Notes under the pieces: model-generated
The model's database searches: none
Seen by the model: only the letters and a program-made list of their open reading frames with translations
Told to the model about the DNA's origin: nothing
Made by a program: the position numbers and the translations under genes
Shown here: positions 51,527-61,476 of the stretch, one piece after another
How positions within the stretch are numbered: the first letter of the stretch is position 1
How the letters are laid out: every line of letters starts with the position of its first letter
NCBI GenBank assembly: GCA_027676805.1
Contig: JAQENU010000013.1
Coordinates: 1-64,000 of the forward strand
DNA: 64,000 nucleotides
Direction: 5' to 3'
Source: Coprobacillaceae bacterium UN01-12pH3A
GTDB lineage: Bacteria; Bacillota_I; Bacilli_A; Erysipelotrichales; Coprobacillaceae

Positions 51527-54124
51527 CTATTTTAATTCGTACCAAGATTTACCGTAAGCCCCATCCGCTTTTAGTTTCACTCTTAGTTCAACTGCACTTT
51601 CCATACATTCTTTGATTAGCCCCATCATTACTTCTAATTCCTCTTTTTTAACGTCAAAGATCAATTCATCATGTACCTGAAGGATCATTTTTGATTTCAG
51701 CTGTTTTGCTTTCATGGCTTCATCGACTTTAATCATCGCTAATTTTAAGATATCGGCTCCGCTTCCCTGAATGGGTGAATTCATCGCTAAACGTTTGCCT
51801 AGTTCACGGACCATGTAGTTTTTCTCATTAATTTCTTTAATATAGCGTTTACGATTTAAAATAGTCGCTACATAACCATTTTCCTTACAGAATTCAATTT
51901 CCTTATCCATAAATTCCTTAATCCCCGGATAGGTCGCAAAATATTTTTGAATAAACTCTTTAGCGACGTTAACCGGCACCCCGATTTGTTCTGATAAACC
52001 AAAATCACTCATTCCGTAAATGATGCCAAAGTTGATCGCTTTAGCCTGACGACGCATATTGCTGTCAACCTCACTCACATCAAAAATATCCTGAGCGGTC
52101 TTAGTATGGATATCCATGTCCTCATTAAATGCATCGATTAATGCAGGAACATTCGCCATATGTGCCAACACTCTTAATTCTATCTGTGAATAGTCAAATG
52201 ACACAATATAATCAAAAGACGGGATAAAGGCTTTACGAATCATTCGCCCTTCTTCACTGCGAATCGGGATATTCTGCAAATTAGGATCGGTTGAAGATAA
52301 ACGCCCGGTCTGAGTCAATGCCTGATTATACATGGTATGAATCTTGCCATCCATAAAGATTTGTTCTTGCAGTCCAACGATATAGGTAGAGTATAGTTTA
52401 GTTATTGCACGATATTTTAACACTTTATCAATGATTGGATGAATCGGTGCTAGCTTTTCCAGTACATCAACGGATGTTGAATATCCGGTTTTGGTTTTCT
52501 TGCCATAAGGAAGCTGCAGTTTTTCAAATAGTATTTCTCCTAATTGCTTAGGTGAAGCAATATTAAACTCTGCGCCTGCCAGCAAATGAATTTCCTTTTC
52601 TAATTGCTGAATGGTTTCATTAAAATCCTTTTCCATATCCTTTAAAGACTGACGATCCACTTTTACTCCGGTAAATTCCATATTCGCTAAAATATATGCG
52701 ACCGGCAGTTCTAAATTATAGTAAAGATCATACTGTTCTTGTTCACGCAGCTGTTCTTCAACGTGAGCCTTAATCTCATAGATTCCTTTTGCAATCTTTC
52801 CATAATACTGTGTCAGGATATCATTTTCGGGAACTTTTCTTTTGGCTCCCTTGCCAAAGATTTCCTCACTAAAAGGCAATGAATGGTCACCATGGAAATC
52901 CATTACTAATTTAATTTCGTCCTTTAGACTTGGATTAAGGATATAAGAAGATAACTGCAAGTCAAAATCATACCCAGCAATTTCAATACCGTTCCATTTT
53001 GAAGCAATCATACATTTTTTAATATCATACCCATACTTTTTGATGGCTGGATCTTTTAATGCTTTCTTAAAGTTTTCATCAGCTAAAGCATCTTCATAAC
53101 TGATGTAGCCACAGAACTCCTTATTATAGACCCCATAGCCCAATACAATGCTTTTATGATAATTATGATCATAAACAGCGACACTTAAAGCAAAATCCTT
53201 AGTCAATGGCGGCATCACCGTCACTTGTTTCATGATTGTCTCACTTTGATCAGGGACAACCGTAGAGATTTTTCTTAATAAAGTATTCATTTCATACTCT
53301 CGGCAAAAAGCAGATAACACCTCTGTGTCAAAACCGTTATTGCGATATTTGTCAAACTCAATCTCCATCGGAACATCTGTTTTGATAGTGGCAATCTTTT
53401 TTGATAAGAAGGCATCTTCAATCTGATCACGAATCTTTTCTCCGAGTTTACCTTTTATTTCATCAGCATGCTCTGCCATGTTTTCAATGCTTTCAAATTG
53501 GGTCAGCAGCTTTACCGCTGTTTTTTCCCCTACTCCTTTGATTCCCGGAATATTGTCGGCAGCATCGCCCATAAGTCCTAAAAAATCCTTGAATTGATCA
53601 GGGCGAATTCCATATTTTTCAAACACAGTCTCCGGTGTCATCTCGACCATCTCGGATACACCGGTCGTATTACGTAAAACCGTAGTGTTATCATCCACCA
53701 GCTGCATCATATCTTTATCCTTAGTGACAATATCGACATGGATTCCTTTCTTTTTCGCTTCAACAGAAAGGGTCCCAATAATATCATCGGCTTCATATCC
53801 TTCAATTTCTTGATAGATAATGCCACGAGCCTTTAAATAGTCTCTGGCAATCGGGAACTGACAAATCAATTCTTCATCGGTCTCTTTGCGTGTTCCTTTA
53901 TAGTCCCCCATCAGTTCATTTCGGAACGTTTTCTTTCCGTAATCAAAGGCTACAAATACATAATCCGGTGCTGACTGCATCAGTTTTTCGATCATGTTGG
54001 CAAACCCGGATACTGCATTCATCGGTACGCCATGACTGGTACGCATAAAATTTCCTGTATAAGCAGTGGCATGGTAGGCACTATATAAAAGGGAGTTCCC
54101 ATCGATTAAAACAATTTTTTCCAT
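51527..54124 (-). CDS. polA: DNA polymerase I
   Basis: An 865-residue polymerase for repair and Okazaki fragment processing. The N-terminal 5' nuclease domain (1-285) starts IVLIDGNSLLYSAYHA and has EADDIIGTL, GLMGDAADNIPGIKGVGEKTA. The middle domain (about 300-460) is the 3'-5' exonuclease fold, but the DxE and other metal-binding acids are not in place (FALSVAVYDHNY), so proofreading is probably lost, as in Bacillus PolA. The polymerase domain has DYSQIELRVLAH, the O helix RRQAKAINFGIIYGMS and VHDELIFDV. Confidence 0.97.
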   Translation of the reverse strand: MEKIVLIDGNSLLYSAYHATAYTGNFMRTSHGVPMNAVSGFANMIEKLMQSAPDYVFVAFDYGKKTFRNELMGDYKGTRKETDEELICQFPIARDYLKARGIIYQEIEGYEADDIIGTLSVEAKKKGIHVDIVTKDKDMMQLVDDNTTVLRNTTGVSEMVEMTPETVFEKYGIRPDQFKDFLGLMGDAADNIPGIKGVGEKTAVKLLTQFESIENMAEHADEIKGKLGEKIRDQIEDAFLSKKIATIKTDVPMEIEFDKYRNNGFDTEVLSAFCREYEMNTLLRKISTVVPDQSETIMKQVTVMPPLTKDFALSVAVYDHNYHKSIVLGYGVYNKEFCGYISYEDALADENFKKALKDPAIKKYGYDIKKCMIASKWNGIEIAGYDFDLQLSSYILNPSLKDEIKLVMDFHGDHSLPFSEEIFGKGAKRKVPENDILTQYYGKIAKGIYEIKAHVEEQLREQEQYDLYYNLELPVAYILANMEFTGVKVDRQSLKDMEKDFNETIQQLEKEIHLLAGAEFNIASPKQLGEILFEKLQLPYGKKTKTGYSTSVDVLEKLAPIHPIIDKVLKYRAITKLYSTYIVGLQEQIFMDGKIHTMYNQALTQTGRLSSTDPNLQNIPIRSEEGRMIRKAFIPSFDYIVSFDYSQIELRVLAHMANVPALIDAFNEDMDIHTKTAQDIFDVSEVDSNMRRQAKAINFGIIYGMSDFGLSEQIGVPVNVAKEFIQKYFATYPGIKEFMDKEIEFCKENGYVATILNRKRYIKEINEKNYMVRELGKRLAMNSPIQGSGADILKLAMIKVDEAMKAKQLKSKMILQVHDELIFDVKKEELEVMMGLIKECMESAVELRVKLKADGAYGKSWYELK

Positions 54125-54136
54125 ATTGATTCCTTT

Positions 54137-57100
54137 CTATTTTAAACGTTTTAATTGGTTGACAGTAATCGATAAATTCGTTTTACGATCTACTTTGCCT
54201 TCCACTAAACAAACGTTTCCTCTTTTGATTATTTCTTGATATCTTTCATAATTCTGTGAGAAAACAACTCCGTCTACTTGGTCATTTTCATCATAGAAGG
54301 TGACAAAGCACATTGTCTGCCCTCTTTTATCGTTAATCACCTTAACACGCTGAATCGCCAGTACACTGATTACTTTTTGTCCGAGATACTTTTCATATTC
54401 ATAGATCGGCACAGTTGCAAAGTTCAGTTTCTCACGATACAAAGATAAAGGATGCTTGGATAAATAAATTCCCAATACTTCTTTCTCTTTTTCCAAACGC
54501 TCTAAGTATTGATCTTCTGCTACTTTTAAAATAGGTTTATCTGTAATTCCCAATTTAGAATAGACTTCACTGTATTCTAAAAGGATAGAAATATTTTCTT
54601 TCATCATCGCTCGTGAATAGCCAAATTCATCTAAGGCACCTGAATCAATCAGTGACTCAATCGTCTTAGCCGAAATACGGTGCTGATAGATACGAATAAA
54701 GAAATCAAAAATATCTTTAAACACCCCATCCTGACGGATTGCCTCAATTTCTTTATAGACAGCATCTCCTACATTTTTAATAGCTGTCAGGGCATAGCGA
54801 ATATTATGATCTTCTACTTTAAAGCGTTGAGTTGAGCGATTGATCGAAGGCGGAAGCAGGGTAACACCGTATTTCTTTCCTTCCTGTATCAAAGAAAGCT
54901 TGCTTGTCGTTGACCCGGATTCACTGGAAATCAAGGCAGCAAAGAATTCTAAAGGATAATGCACTTTTAAATAAGCCATTTGGTAGGCTACATAGGCATA
55001 TGCCACTGAGTGAGATTTATTAAATCCGTAATTAGCAAACTTTAGGATTAATTCAAAAACTTTGTTTGCCAGAGCTTCATCATACCCGTTTTTTTGCGCT
55101 CCTTCAATAAATTCAACCTTTAAAGATTCCATCAGCTTAGTTTCCTTCTTAGAGGTTGCTTTACGCAGGATATCTGCTTTCGCCAAAGAGAATCCAGCCA
55201 GCTTTTGAGCAACCTGCATCAATTGTTCTTGATAGATCATGACGCCATATGTCGGTTTTAATATCTGATCCAAATCCGGATGCAGTGATTCAACAGGGCT
55301 TTCCCCATGTTTTCTTGCTAAAAACAAAGGAATATTTTCCATTGGTCCCGGTCTGAATAATGCGTTTGCTGCAATAATATCATCAAAACAGCTGACTTTC
55401 ATTTTTCTTAATAATTGTTTCATTCCATCCGATTCTAGTTGAAATACACCAAAGGTATCCCCAGCCGCAATCAAATCATAGACTTTTTTATCATCTAAAG
55501 GAATCGTATTGATATTGATCTTCACACCGGTATTTTTCTCAATCGCTTTTAAGATATAATCGATCACTGTCAGATTTCGCAATCCTAAAAAGTCCATTTT
55601 AAGGAGTCCTACTTCTTCAATATAATCTTTGGAATACTGGCTCATCAAAAAGCCACTTGGTCCATAGACCAGAGGAATCAGTTCATCCAGCGGCTGCGAG
55701 GATAAAATAACCCCGGCAGCATGCTGAGAAATATTACGAGGCAAGCGTTCAATCAAAAAAACACTTGGCATCATATAACGGTAATGGTCGTCTTTATCCA
55801 CTTCTATTTGAAAACTGGCATTGCCCTGATACATCTGCAATGCTGATTTTTTAGTTTTGTATGAGGTTGGCACCTGAGAAGCCAGACGTTCTAATCTTGG
55901 CAAAGGTACTTTAATCACCTTTCCTAAATCCTTAATAGCTACTCTTGGTCCATATGTATTAAAAGTCACAATACCGGCAACATGGCGGTTCCCATATTTT
56001 TCAACGACATAAGAAACCACTTCCTCACGACGGTCATCCTGAAAATCGATATCAATATCCGGCATCGAAATTCTCTCCACATTTAAGAAACGTTCAAACA
56101 AGAGATTATAATGAATCGGATCGCAGTTGGTAATCCCTAACACATAAGAGACTAGGCTTCCTGCCGCCGATCCTCTTCCCGGTCCAACTAAAATGCCATG
56201 TGATTTCGCATATTTAACATAATCCCATACGATCAAAAAATAATCGCAGTAATTCATTTTCGTAATAACCGCAAGTTCTTCTCTTAAACGCTCTATGTAT
56301 TCGGATGGGACTTTTTGATTGGCAAAGCGCTTCTTTAACCCCATGATGCAAAGCTGCTTTAAATACTCCTGACTGCTTCCATCGTGAGGCACCGGATATT
56401 TAGGTAAATGCAGCTCATCCATAGGAATCTTAGCATCGATAGATAATATCAGCTGAATGGTTTCATTAATGATTTCCGGTTCAAACAATTCTTCCATCTC
56501 ATAAGTGGACTTAAGATATTTTTCCTGAGTGATTGGCTGATGAGTAGGATCGAAAGTTACACCTAATTTACTGGCATTTACTAAATCCAGTCCTAAGGCA
56601 TCTCCTTTATCCAGATAGCTGACCTGATTGGAGCAGACTACTTTAACATAGTGCATCTTAGCCAATGATAAGAGATGTTCGTTCACCTTTTCCTGTAAAG
56701 CAATCTGATGACGATGCAGATTAATATAAAAATGATCTTTAAATAGTTCTTTAAAATGTACCAAATGACGCAGGGCCTCATTATAAAGTTCTTTTGTAAT
56801 CAAGCGCTCTAAGATTCCGTTTTGCCCCGGTGTCAGTATGAAAAGGTGAGGCTGAAAATGGGCTAAACTGTCCAAGGTTACATCCTCACCTAACTGGATC
56901 ATAGTAGAAATTTTGCATAAATGAAAATAACCTTCCGTATCTTTCGCAAGGAGCACAAAAGGATATTTTTCATCTTCGATCAAAATATCGGCTTCCATTC
57001 CTAAAATTGGCTTTATTTCTTCTTTGAGACAAAGCTTATAAAATTCCACCATGCCAAACAGATTATTTTTATCTGTTAAGGCAACCGCATTTTGACCAAA

Positions 57101-57187
57101 CTTTTTTGCTTGGGTGACAATGTCCTTCACGAGCATGGTACTTTCTTGAAAACTATAACCACTATACACTTGCAAATGTCCGAACAT
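54137..57187 (-). CDS. dnaE: DNA polymerase III alpha subunit DnaE
   Basis: A 1016-residue C-family polymerase, probably acting with PolC on the lagging strand. The PHP domain starts HLQVYSGYSFQESTM, where the usual HxHxxYS metal motif is changed, so it is probably inactive. The polymerase core has GPGRGSAAGSLVSYVLGIT, MPDIDIDFQDDRREEVV with the catalytic Asp residues, and YGVMIYQEQLMQVA. A C-terminal OB-fold ends with CLVEGKVDRKTNLSITVNQLKRL. It is somewhat shorter than Bacillus DnaE (about 1115). It starts the dnaE-polA-mutM operon. Confidence 0.95.
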   Translation of the reverse strand: MFGHLQVYSGYSFQESTMLVKDIVTQAKKFGQNAVALTDKNNLFGMVEFYKLCLKEEIKPILGMEADILIEDEKYPFVLLAKDTEGYFHLCKISTMIQLGEDVTLDSLAHFQPHLFILTPGQNGILERLITKELYNEALRHLVHFKELFKDHFYINLHRHQIALQEKVNEHLLSLAKMHYVKVVCSNQVSYLDKGDALGLDLVNASKLGVTFDPTHQPITQEKYLKSTYEMEELFEPEIINETIQLILSIDAKIPMDELHLPKYPVPHDGSSQEYLKQLCIMGLKKRFANQKVPSEYIERLREELAVITKMNYCDYFLIVWDYVKYAKSHGILVGPGRGSAAGSLVSYVLGITNCDPIHYNLLFERFLNVERISMPDIDIDFQDDRREEVVSYVVEKYGNRHVAGIVTFNTYGPRVAIKDLGKVIKVPLPRLERLASQVPTSYKTKKSALQMYQGNASFQIEVDKDDHYRYMMPSVFLIERLPRNISQHAAGVILSSQPLDELIPLVYGPSGFLMSQYSKDYIEEVGLLKMDFLGLRNLTVIDYILKAIEKNTGVKININTIPLDDKKVYDLIAAGDTFGVFQLESDGMKQLLRKMKVSCFDDIIAANALFRPGPMENIPLFLARKHGESPVESLHPDLDQILKPTYGVMIYQEQLMQVAQKLAGFSLAKADILRKATSKKETKLMESLKVEFIEGAQKNGYDEALANKVFELILKFANYGFNKSHSVAYAYVAYQMAYLKVHYPLEFFAALISSESGSTTSKLSLIQEGKKYGVTLLPPSINRSTQRFKVEDHNIRYALTAIKNVGDAVYKEIEAIRQDGVFKDIFDFFIRIYQHRISAKTIESLIDSGALDEFGYSRAMMKENISILLEYSEVYSKLGITDKPILKVAEDQYLERLEKEKEVLGIYLSKHPLSLYREKLNFATVPIYEYEKYLGQKVISVLAIQRVKVINDKRGQTMCFVTFYDENDQVDGVVFSQNYERYQEIIKRGNVCLVEGKVDRKTNLSITVNQLKRLK

Positions 57188-57246
57188 CCTATCACCACCT
57201 TTAAAATATTATACCATTGTTTTGCTGATTTATAAAGAAACAAGTC

Positions 57247-57561
57247 CTAAATGATACAGCGGTACGTACAGATGACTAACAGAACAATAATATAGATACT
57301 GACAATAGCGTAAATCGCTGCACAGATCTGAAACTGGTAATACCATTGACGCAATGCCACACGATAAAGAAACAAACCGATGATCCAATAATTGTATCGA
57401 GCGTCAATGCAGCGAAACATTTTTGTATTACAAATCACAATGACCGATAAAATCACTGCCATTGCATGAAACAAGACCCCCCAATAAGAAAAGAAAAACT
57501 GTAGAAATAATAATATTGCACAGAGAAACTGCAATTCTCTTATTTTTTTCACCATTATCAT
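57247..57561 (-). CDS. Small integral membrane protein, unknown function
   Basis: About 104 residues with three or four hydrophobic helices (for example LQFLCAILLFLQFFFSYWG and AIYAIVSIYIIVLLVICTY) joined by short loops. I do not recognise the family. Several start codons cluster at 57570-57561; the ATG at 57561 has AGGTG six bases upstream. It lies upstream of dnaE on the same strand with a 59-base gap. Confidence 0.6.
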   Translation of the reverse strand: MIMVKKIRELQFLCAILLFLQFFFSYWGVLFHAMAVILSVIVICNTKMFRCIDARYNYWIIGLFLYRVALRQWYYQFQICAAIYAIVSIYIIVLLVICTYRCII

Positions 57562-57617
57562 CATAATCACCTATTACACTATATGTCTTAAATGATTTAA
57601 GCATACTTATTTTAAAA

Positions 57618-57641
57618 TAAAAATACCACCTGTGTGGTATT
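57618..57641 (-). terminator. Terminator of the TSCPD gene
   Basis: Stem AATACCAC/GTGGTATT (57622-57629 with 57634-57641) is followed by T on the minus strand and overlaps the stop codon. Confidence 0.8.
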
Positions 57642-57882
57642 AGAGTGTTTCTTTTAATGCTTTTGCAAGCTGATCAGGACATGATGTCGGTTTTGCTCCA
57701 CAGCGGTTTCCTTCCAATTTTTCAATGACTTCTTCCGCTTTCATGCCTTTTACTAATTTTGATATTCCTAATGTATTCCCGGCACATCCGCCAACGAATT
57801 TCACATCTTTGATAATTCCGTCTTCCACTTCTAAGTCAATTCGCTTTGCACATACGCCTACTGTTTGATAACTCATCTTCAT
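57640..57882 (-). CDS. TSCPD domain-containing protein (TIGR03905 family)
   Basis: An 80-residue protein of the TIGR03905 family. It contains VGVCAKRIDLEVEDG, FVGGCAGNTLGISKLV and the defining RCGAKPTSCPDQLA near the end. The TSCPD module also occurs at the C-terminus of adenosylcobalamin-dependent ribonucleotide reductases, where the cysteines may bind metal. Function of the stand-alone form is unknown. GGAGG supports the first ATG. Confidence 0.88.
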   Translation of the reverse strand: MKMSYQTVGVCAKRIDLEVEDGIIKDVKFVGGCAGNTLGISKLVKGMKAEEVIEKLEGNRCGAKPTSCPDQLAKALKETL

Positions 57883-57942
57883 ATTCGTATCCTCCCATTA
57901 GGTATGTTATCATCATTGATTTATAAATGCAATAAAATCACA

Positions 57943-57964
57943 CAAAAAGCGAGTTTCCTCGCTT
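57943..57964 (-). terminator. Terminator of apbE
   Basis: Stem AAGCGAG/CTCGCTT (57947-57953 with 57958-57964) with loop TTTC is followed by five T on the minus strand. Confidence 0.85.
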
Positions 57965-59054
57965 ATCTGTTTAAATGAAAATTATCGCCTTCTACTAATC
58001 CGTCTGTATACTGAACTGTTCCATCATTTAATAGCCAGACCGCTTCAACACCCTCTAAGCTGTCAACTAATGCTTTTCCTTCTTCATAAGGAAGTAAAAA
58101 CAAGGTAGAAGACAAGAAGTCTGCATAGCCTGAATCTTCCGTGATGATGCTGACAGATCTGAAATAGGTTGCCGGATACAGAGTATCAGGATCCACTAAA
58201 TGACTATATACATTCCCGTCTTTATCCTTAAAGTTACGCTGATAATCCCCGCTTGTTACAATGGCTTTATTATCGGCAATGATCATTGCCGGATACTTTC
58301 CGTCACTGTAAGCACCATTGTTTGGTGATTCAATGCCGACAAAGAATTCATTTTTACTTCTTGGTACAAATTCATTGCCGTTTGCTTTAATCTTTCTTTC
58401 TCCATAGCTGGCAATATTGCCTCCGCCGGAAATCAAGAATGCTTCTACCCCATTATCAATCAGCACCTGTTTAACATACTCGATTGCATATCCTTTTGCC
58501 GTTGCACCAACATCAATAGATGTCTTTGGATCTGAAATATAAACTGTATTATTAATCGTATCAATTTCTACAGAATCAATATTCATATGCTGGCTTGCTT
58601 CTTCAAGCTGACTGGTGCTAGGGGGAACCCCAACTCCGTCCACAGCATTATCACGTGAATCATGCCATAAAGATAAGACAGATCCCATCGCAATATTAAC
58701 TTTTGTCGAAACAGTCTTATAATCCGTTATTGATTTTTGAAGCATATCCACGATCACCGGATCAACGCTAACTGCTTTTATTCCTGCATTGTCATTGATC
58801 GTCTTAATGTTGTTTAAGCCTTCATAACTGGTATATTTATCAAACAATTGGTCTAAGCGTGTCAACTCTTCTTTGATTAGTTTCATTTGAGTATCAAACT
58901 CTTTTTGAGATTTGACATAAGCCATATATTCAATCACTGTATCGAAAGGTCCCGTAAAAGAATCTTTTAAATATTGATATTTAGATGAAGAGCTTTGACA
59001 GCCTACCAACGCTAATGAAAGAATGACAGCTAATATTATTTTAATCGGTTTCAT
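57963..59054 (-). CDS. apbE: FAD:protein FMN transferase (ApbE)
   Basis: A 363-residue lipoprotein (lipobox LVGC, Cys19) that transfers FMN from FAD onto a threonine of target proteins outside the membrane. Seen motifs are SIDVGATAKGYAIEYVK, FLISGGGNIASYG with flavin-binding residues, AIVTSGDYQRNF and SHLVDPDTLYPA, followed by ADFLSSTLFLLP. Likely targets are the FMN-binding lipoprotein at 41.8-42.1 kb and RnfG/RnfD of the Rnf complex. It lies downstream of the GH31 gene with a 56-base gap and has its own ribosome binding site. Confidence 0.96.
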   Translation of the reverse strand: MKPIKIILAVILSLALVGCQSSSSKYQYLKDSFTGPFDTVIEYMAYVKSQKEFDTQMKLIKEELTRLDQLFDKYTSYEGLNNIKTINDNAGIKAVSVDPVIVDMLQKSITDYKTVSTKVNIAMGSVLSLWHDSRDNAVDGVGVPPSTSQLEEASQHMNIDSVEIDTINNTVYISDPKTSIDVGATAKGYAIEYVKQVLIDNGVEAFLISGGGNIASYGERKIKANGNEFVPRSKNEFFVGIESPNNGAYSDGKYPAMIIADNKAIVTSGDYQRNFKDKDGNVYSHLVDPDTLYPATYFRSVSIITEDSGYADFLSSTLFLLPYEEGKALVDSLEGVEAVWLLNDGTVQYTDGLVEGDNFHLNR

Positions 59055-59110
59055 AAGTTCCTCCTCTGAGGTATTATATACTATTTATCTGCAATGATAA
59101 ACTATAATTA

Positions 59111-61366
59111 TTATAATTTGACAGTAATTTTATGATCGGACAGTAAATATTCCTCACCTTGATAATAGATTTTATTATCTCCGCTAAACCCATCTAACGT
59201 TATTGTCATGTCGTTTTCTTGACTGACAATAGTCACTGTCCCTATACGGCCATCTTCTCCATAAACCAATTGGCGAAGTGTTTGATTAGGCAAAATATGA
59301 TATAGCTTGATCATGACATTACTCAGATAGTCATATTGCGCACTGCATTGATTTTCACTGGTCACTAAGATCGTATTCTCTCTTGCCATGAGTGGCAGAC
59401 TGTCATAGCCATGAGTTTCTTTGATCCAGCTTCCGCCCTCATATTCTTTATTCGTCAGGATATTTGTCCAGATTCCTTTTGGCAAGTAATACTCAACTTC
59501 GCCATTTTCCTGAAGAATTGGGGCTACTAACAGCTGATCTCCTAACATATATTGATTGTCTAAACTATGGGTTGTACGATCTTCTAAGAATTCTAATACC
59601 ATCGCTCTCATCATTGGAATCCCGGTTTGATGCGTCTTCACAGATTGTGTGTATAAATAAGGCATCAGGGAAAGCTTTAGCTTTGTAAACTGGCGTGTAA
59701 CTGCCACTGCTTCTTCTCCATACTGCCAAGGCACTTTATATTCACCGCTTCCATGATAACGTGAATGTGTTGAAAGCAAGCCAAACTGACTCCAACGCTT
59801 ATAAAGATCAGGTGAACAGCCATCCTCAAAACCGCCGATATCATGTGACCAGTAGCCGAATCCAGAAAGTGTAAACGATAATCCGCCACGTAATGACTCT
59901 GCCATCGAAGCATAAACGGAAACGCAGTCACCACCCCAATGCACTGGGAACTGCTGTCCGCCAACAGTCGCAGAACGGGCAAATAAACAAGCCTCATGTT
60001 CTCCTTTTTTATCTTTCAATAAATTAAATACGGCCTCATTATATAAATGTGTATAGTAGTTATGCATCAGCTTCGGATCCGAATGATCGTAATAAACCAC
60101 ATCGGTTGGAATTCTTTCTCCGAAATCTGTTTTAAAACTATCTACACCCATATCAATTAGCTTTTCTAAATAGTTTAAATACCAGCGGACTGCCTCCGGA
60201 TTGGTGAAATCCACTAACCCCATTCCAGCCTGCCACATATCCCATTGCCAGACTGAGCCATCAGCACGTTTAAGCAAATACCCATTTTCCATTCCTTCTT
60301 TGAATAACGGAGATTTTTGTCCGATATAAGGATTGATCCAAACACAGATTTTGACACCTTTATCATGAATCTTTTTCAGCATTTTTTCCGGATCCGGGAA
60401 GGTTTTCGGATTCCATTTAAAGTTGCACCATTCGAATTCATCCATCCAACAGCAGTCAAAATGGAATACATCTAAAGGAATATCTCTTTCCAGCATACCA
60501 TCAATGAATTCATTGACTGTTGCTTCATCATAATCTGTTAAGAATGACGTAGACAGCCATAAGCCAAATGACCATGCCGGCGGCAATGAGGGTTTCCCGG
60601 TCAAAGAGGTATAATGAACTAACACGTCTTTCATATCCTTACCGCCAATAAAATAATAATGTAAGACTTCCCCTTCTGTACTGAACTGTACTTTTGACAC
60701 CTTTTCAGAAGCCACTTCAAAAGATACCAATCCCGGTGTATTGACAAAGATACCATAGCTTTGATTCGTAATGTAGAACGGAATATTCTTATAACTCTGT
60801 TCACTGCCGGTGCCGCCGTCTTTATTATAGATATCGACTACCTGACCATTCTTTATAAACGGAGTAAAACGTTCCCCCAAACCATACACATATTCATTAT
60901 GTGCGATCGTTAATTCTTCTTTCATATAAGCAGTCTCATTCATCTCGACATACCCCAAAGATTTAAAAAGGCTCTCTGTTTTTAATTGTCCGTCGTAATA
61001 AAAAGATAACTCATATTTCCCCTTTATTGTTTTAATCACAGCCTGTGCTTTTCCTGAAGTATAGACAAGACAGTCGTCTTTTTCATCAATGACGATGTCA
61101 TGATCTGTTTCATTTAACCGAAACTGTGGCTGATTTGGCAATCCTCCGATGTGGTGATAAGCCTTCACCCCAATAACATCTTCGATCGGTGAATCCAGTT
61201 CTATGCTCAGCATCCCCATATTCAAGGTATCCCCTTTTGTTTGGATACTCTTAAACGGTGCATATAAAACAAGTGTTTTCCCTTTGATTTGATAATCGTA
61301 AATTTCAATAGCGTTACTTTGAACAGTGCCTTCTTTAAGCATCCAGTAACCGTCTGTAAACTTCAT
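59111..61366 (-). CDS. yicI: GH31 alpha-xylosidase (YicI type)
   Basis: A 751-residue family 31 glycosidase. The nucleophile Asp lies in DSFKTDFGERIPTDV near residue 414 and the acid/base in HWGGDCVS near 479, close to the positions known in E. coli YicI (416 and 482). KTDFGERIPTDV is characteristic of alpha-xylosidases. The N-terminal beta-sandwich (1-240), the (beta/alpha)8 barrel and C-terminal beta domains are complete. No signal peptide is present, so it acts on imported xylosides or isoprimeverose. A perfect cre site overlaps the transcription start region. Confidence 0.93.
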   Translation of the reverse strand: MKFTDGYWMLKEGTVQSNAIEIYDYQIKGKTLVLYAPFKSIQTKGDTLNMGMLSIELDSPIEDVIGVKAYHHIGGLPNQPQFRLNETDHDIVIDEKDDCLVYTSGKAQAVIKTIKGKYELSFYYDGQLKTESLFKSLGYVEMNETAYMKEELTIAHNEYVYGLGERFTPFIKNGQVVDIYNKDGGTGSEQSYKNIPFYITNQSYGIFVNTPGLVSFEVASEKVSKVQFSTEGEVLHYYFIGGKDMKDVLVHYTSLTGKPSLPPAWSFGLWLSTSFLTDYDEATVNEFIDGMLERDIPLDVFHFDCCWMDEFEWCNFKWNPKTFPDPEKMLKKIHDKGVKICVWINPYIGQKSPLFKEGMENGYLLKRADGSVWQWDMWQAGMGLVDFTNPEAVRWYLNYLEKLIDMGVDSFKTDFGERIPTDVVYYDHSDPKLMHNYYTHLYNEAVFNLLKDKKGEHEACLFARSATVGGQQFPVHWGGDCVSVYASMAESLRGGLSFTLSGFGYWSHDIGGFEDGCSPDLYKRWSQFGLLSTHSRYHGSGEYKVPWQYGEEAVAVTRQFTKLKLSLMPYLYTQSVKTHQTGIPMMRAMVLEFLEDRTTHSLDNQYMLGDQLLVAPILQENGEVEYYLPKGIWTNILTNKEYEGGSWIKETHGYDSLPLMARENTILVTSENQCSAQYDYLSNVMIKLYHILPNQTLRQLVYGEDGRIGTVTIVSQENDMTITLDGFSGDNKIYYQGEEYLLSDHKITVKL

Positions 61367-61382
61367 AATTTATCCTCCTGAC

Positions 61383-61396
61383 TGAAAGCGTTAACA
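61383..61396. promoter_or_regulatory. Perfect cre (CcpA) site upstream of GH31 gene
   Basis: TGAAAGCGTTAACA matches all 14 positions of the cre consensus TGWNANCGNTNWCA. It lies just downstream of a minus-strand TATAAT (61408-61403), about at the transcription start. That position would allow CcpA to block transcription when preferred sugars are present. Confidence 0.85.
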
Positions 61397-61442
61397 CGTT
61401 TTATTATAAACCATTTATGATAAAAGTACAGATATCAATAAC

Positions 61443-61472
61443 AAAAAAAACCGGAATTTTTCCGGTTTTTGA
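61443..61472 (-). terminator. Terminator of the repeat lipoprotein gene
   Basis: Stem AAAACCGGAA/TTCCGGTTTT (within 61446-61470) is followed by T on the minus strand. Confidence 0.85.
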
Positions 61473-61476
61473 ATGA

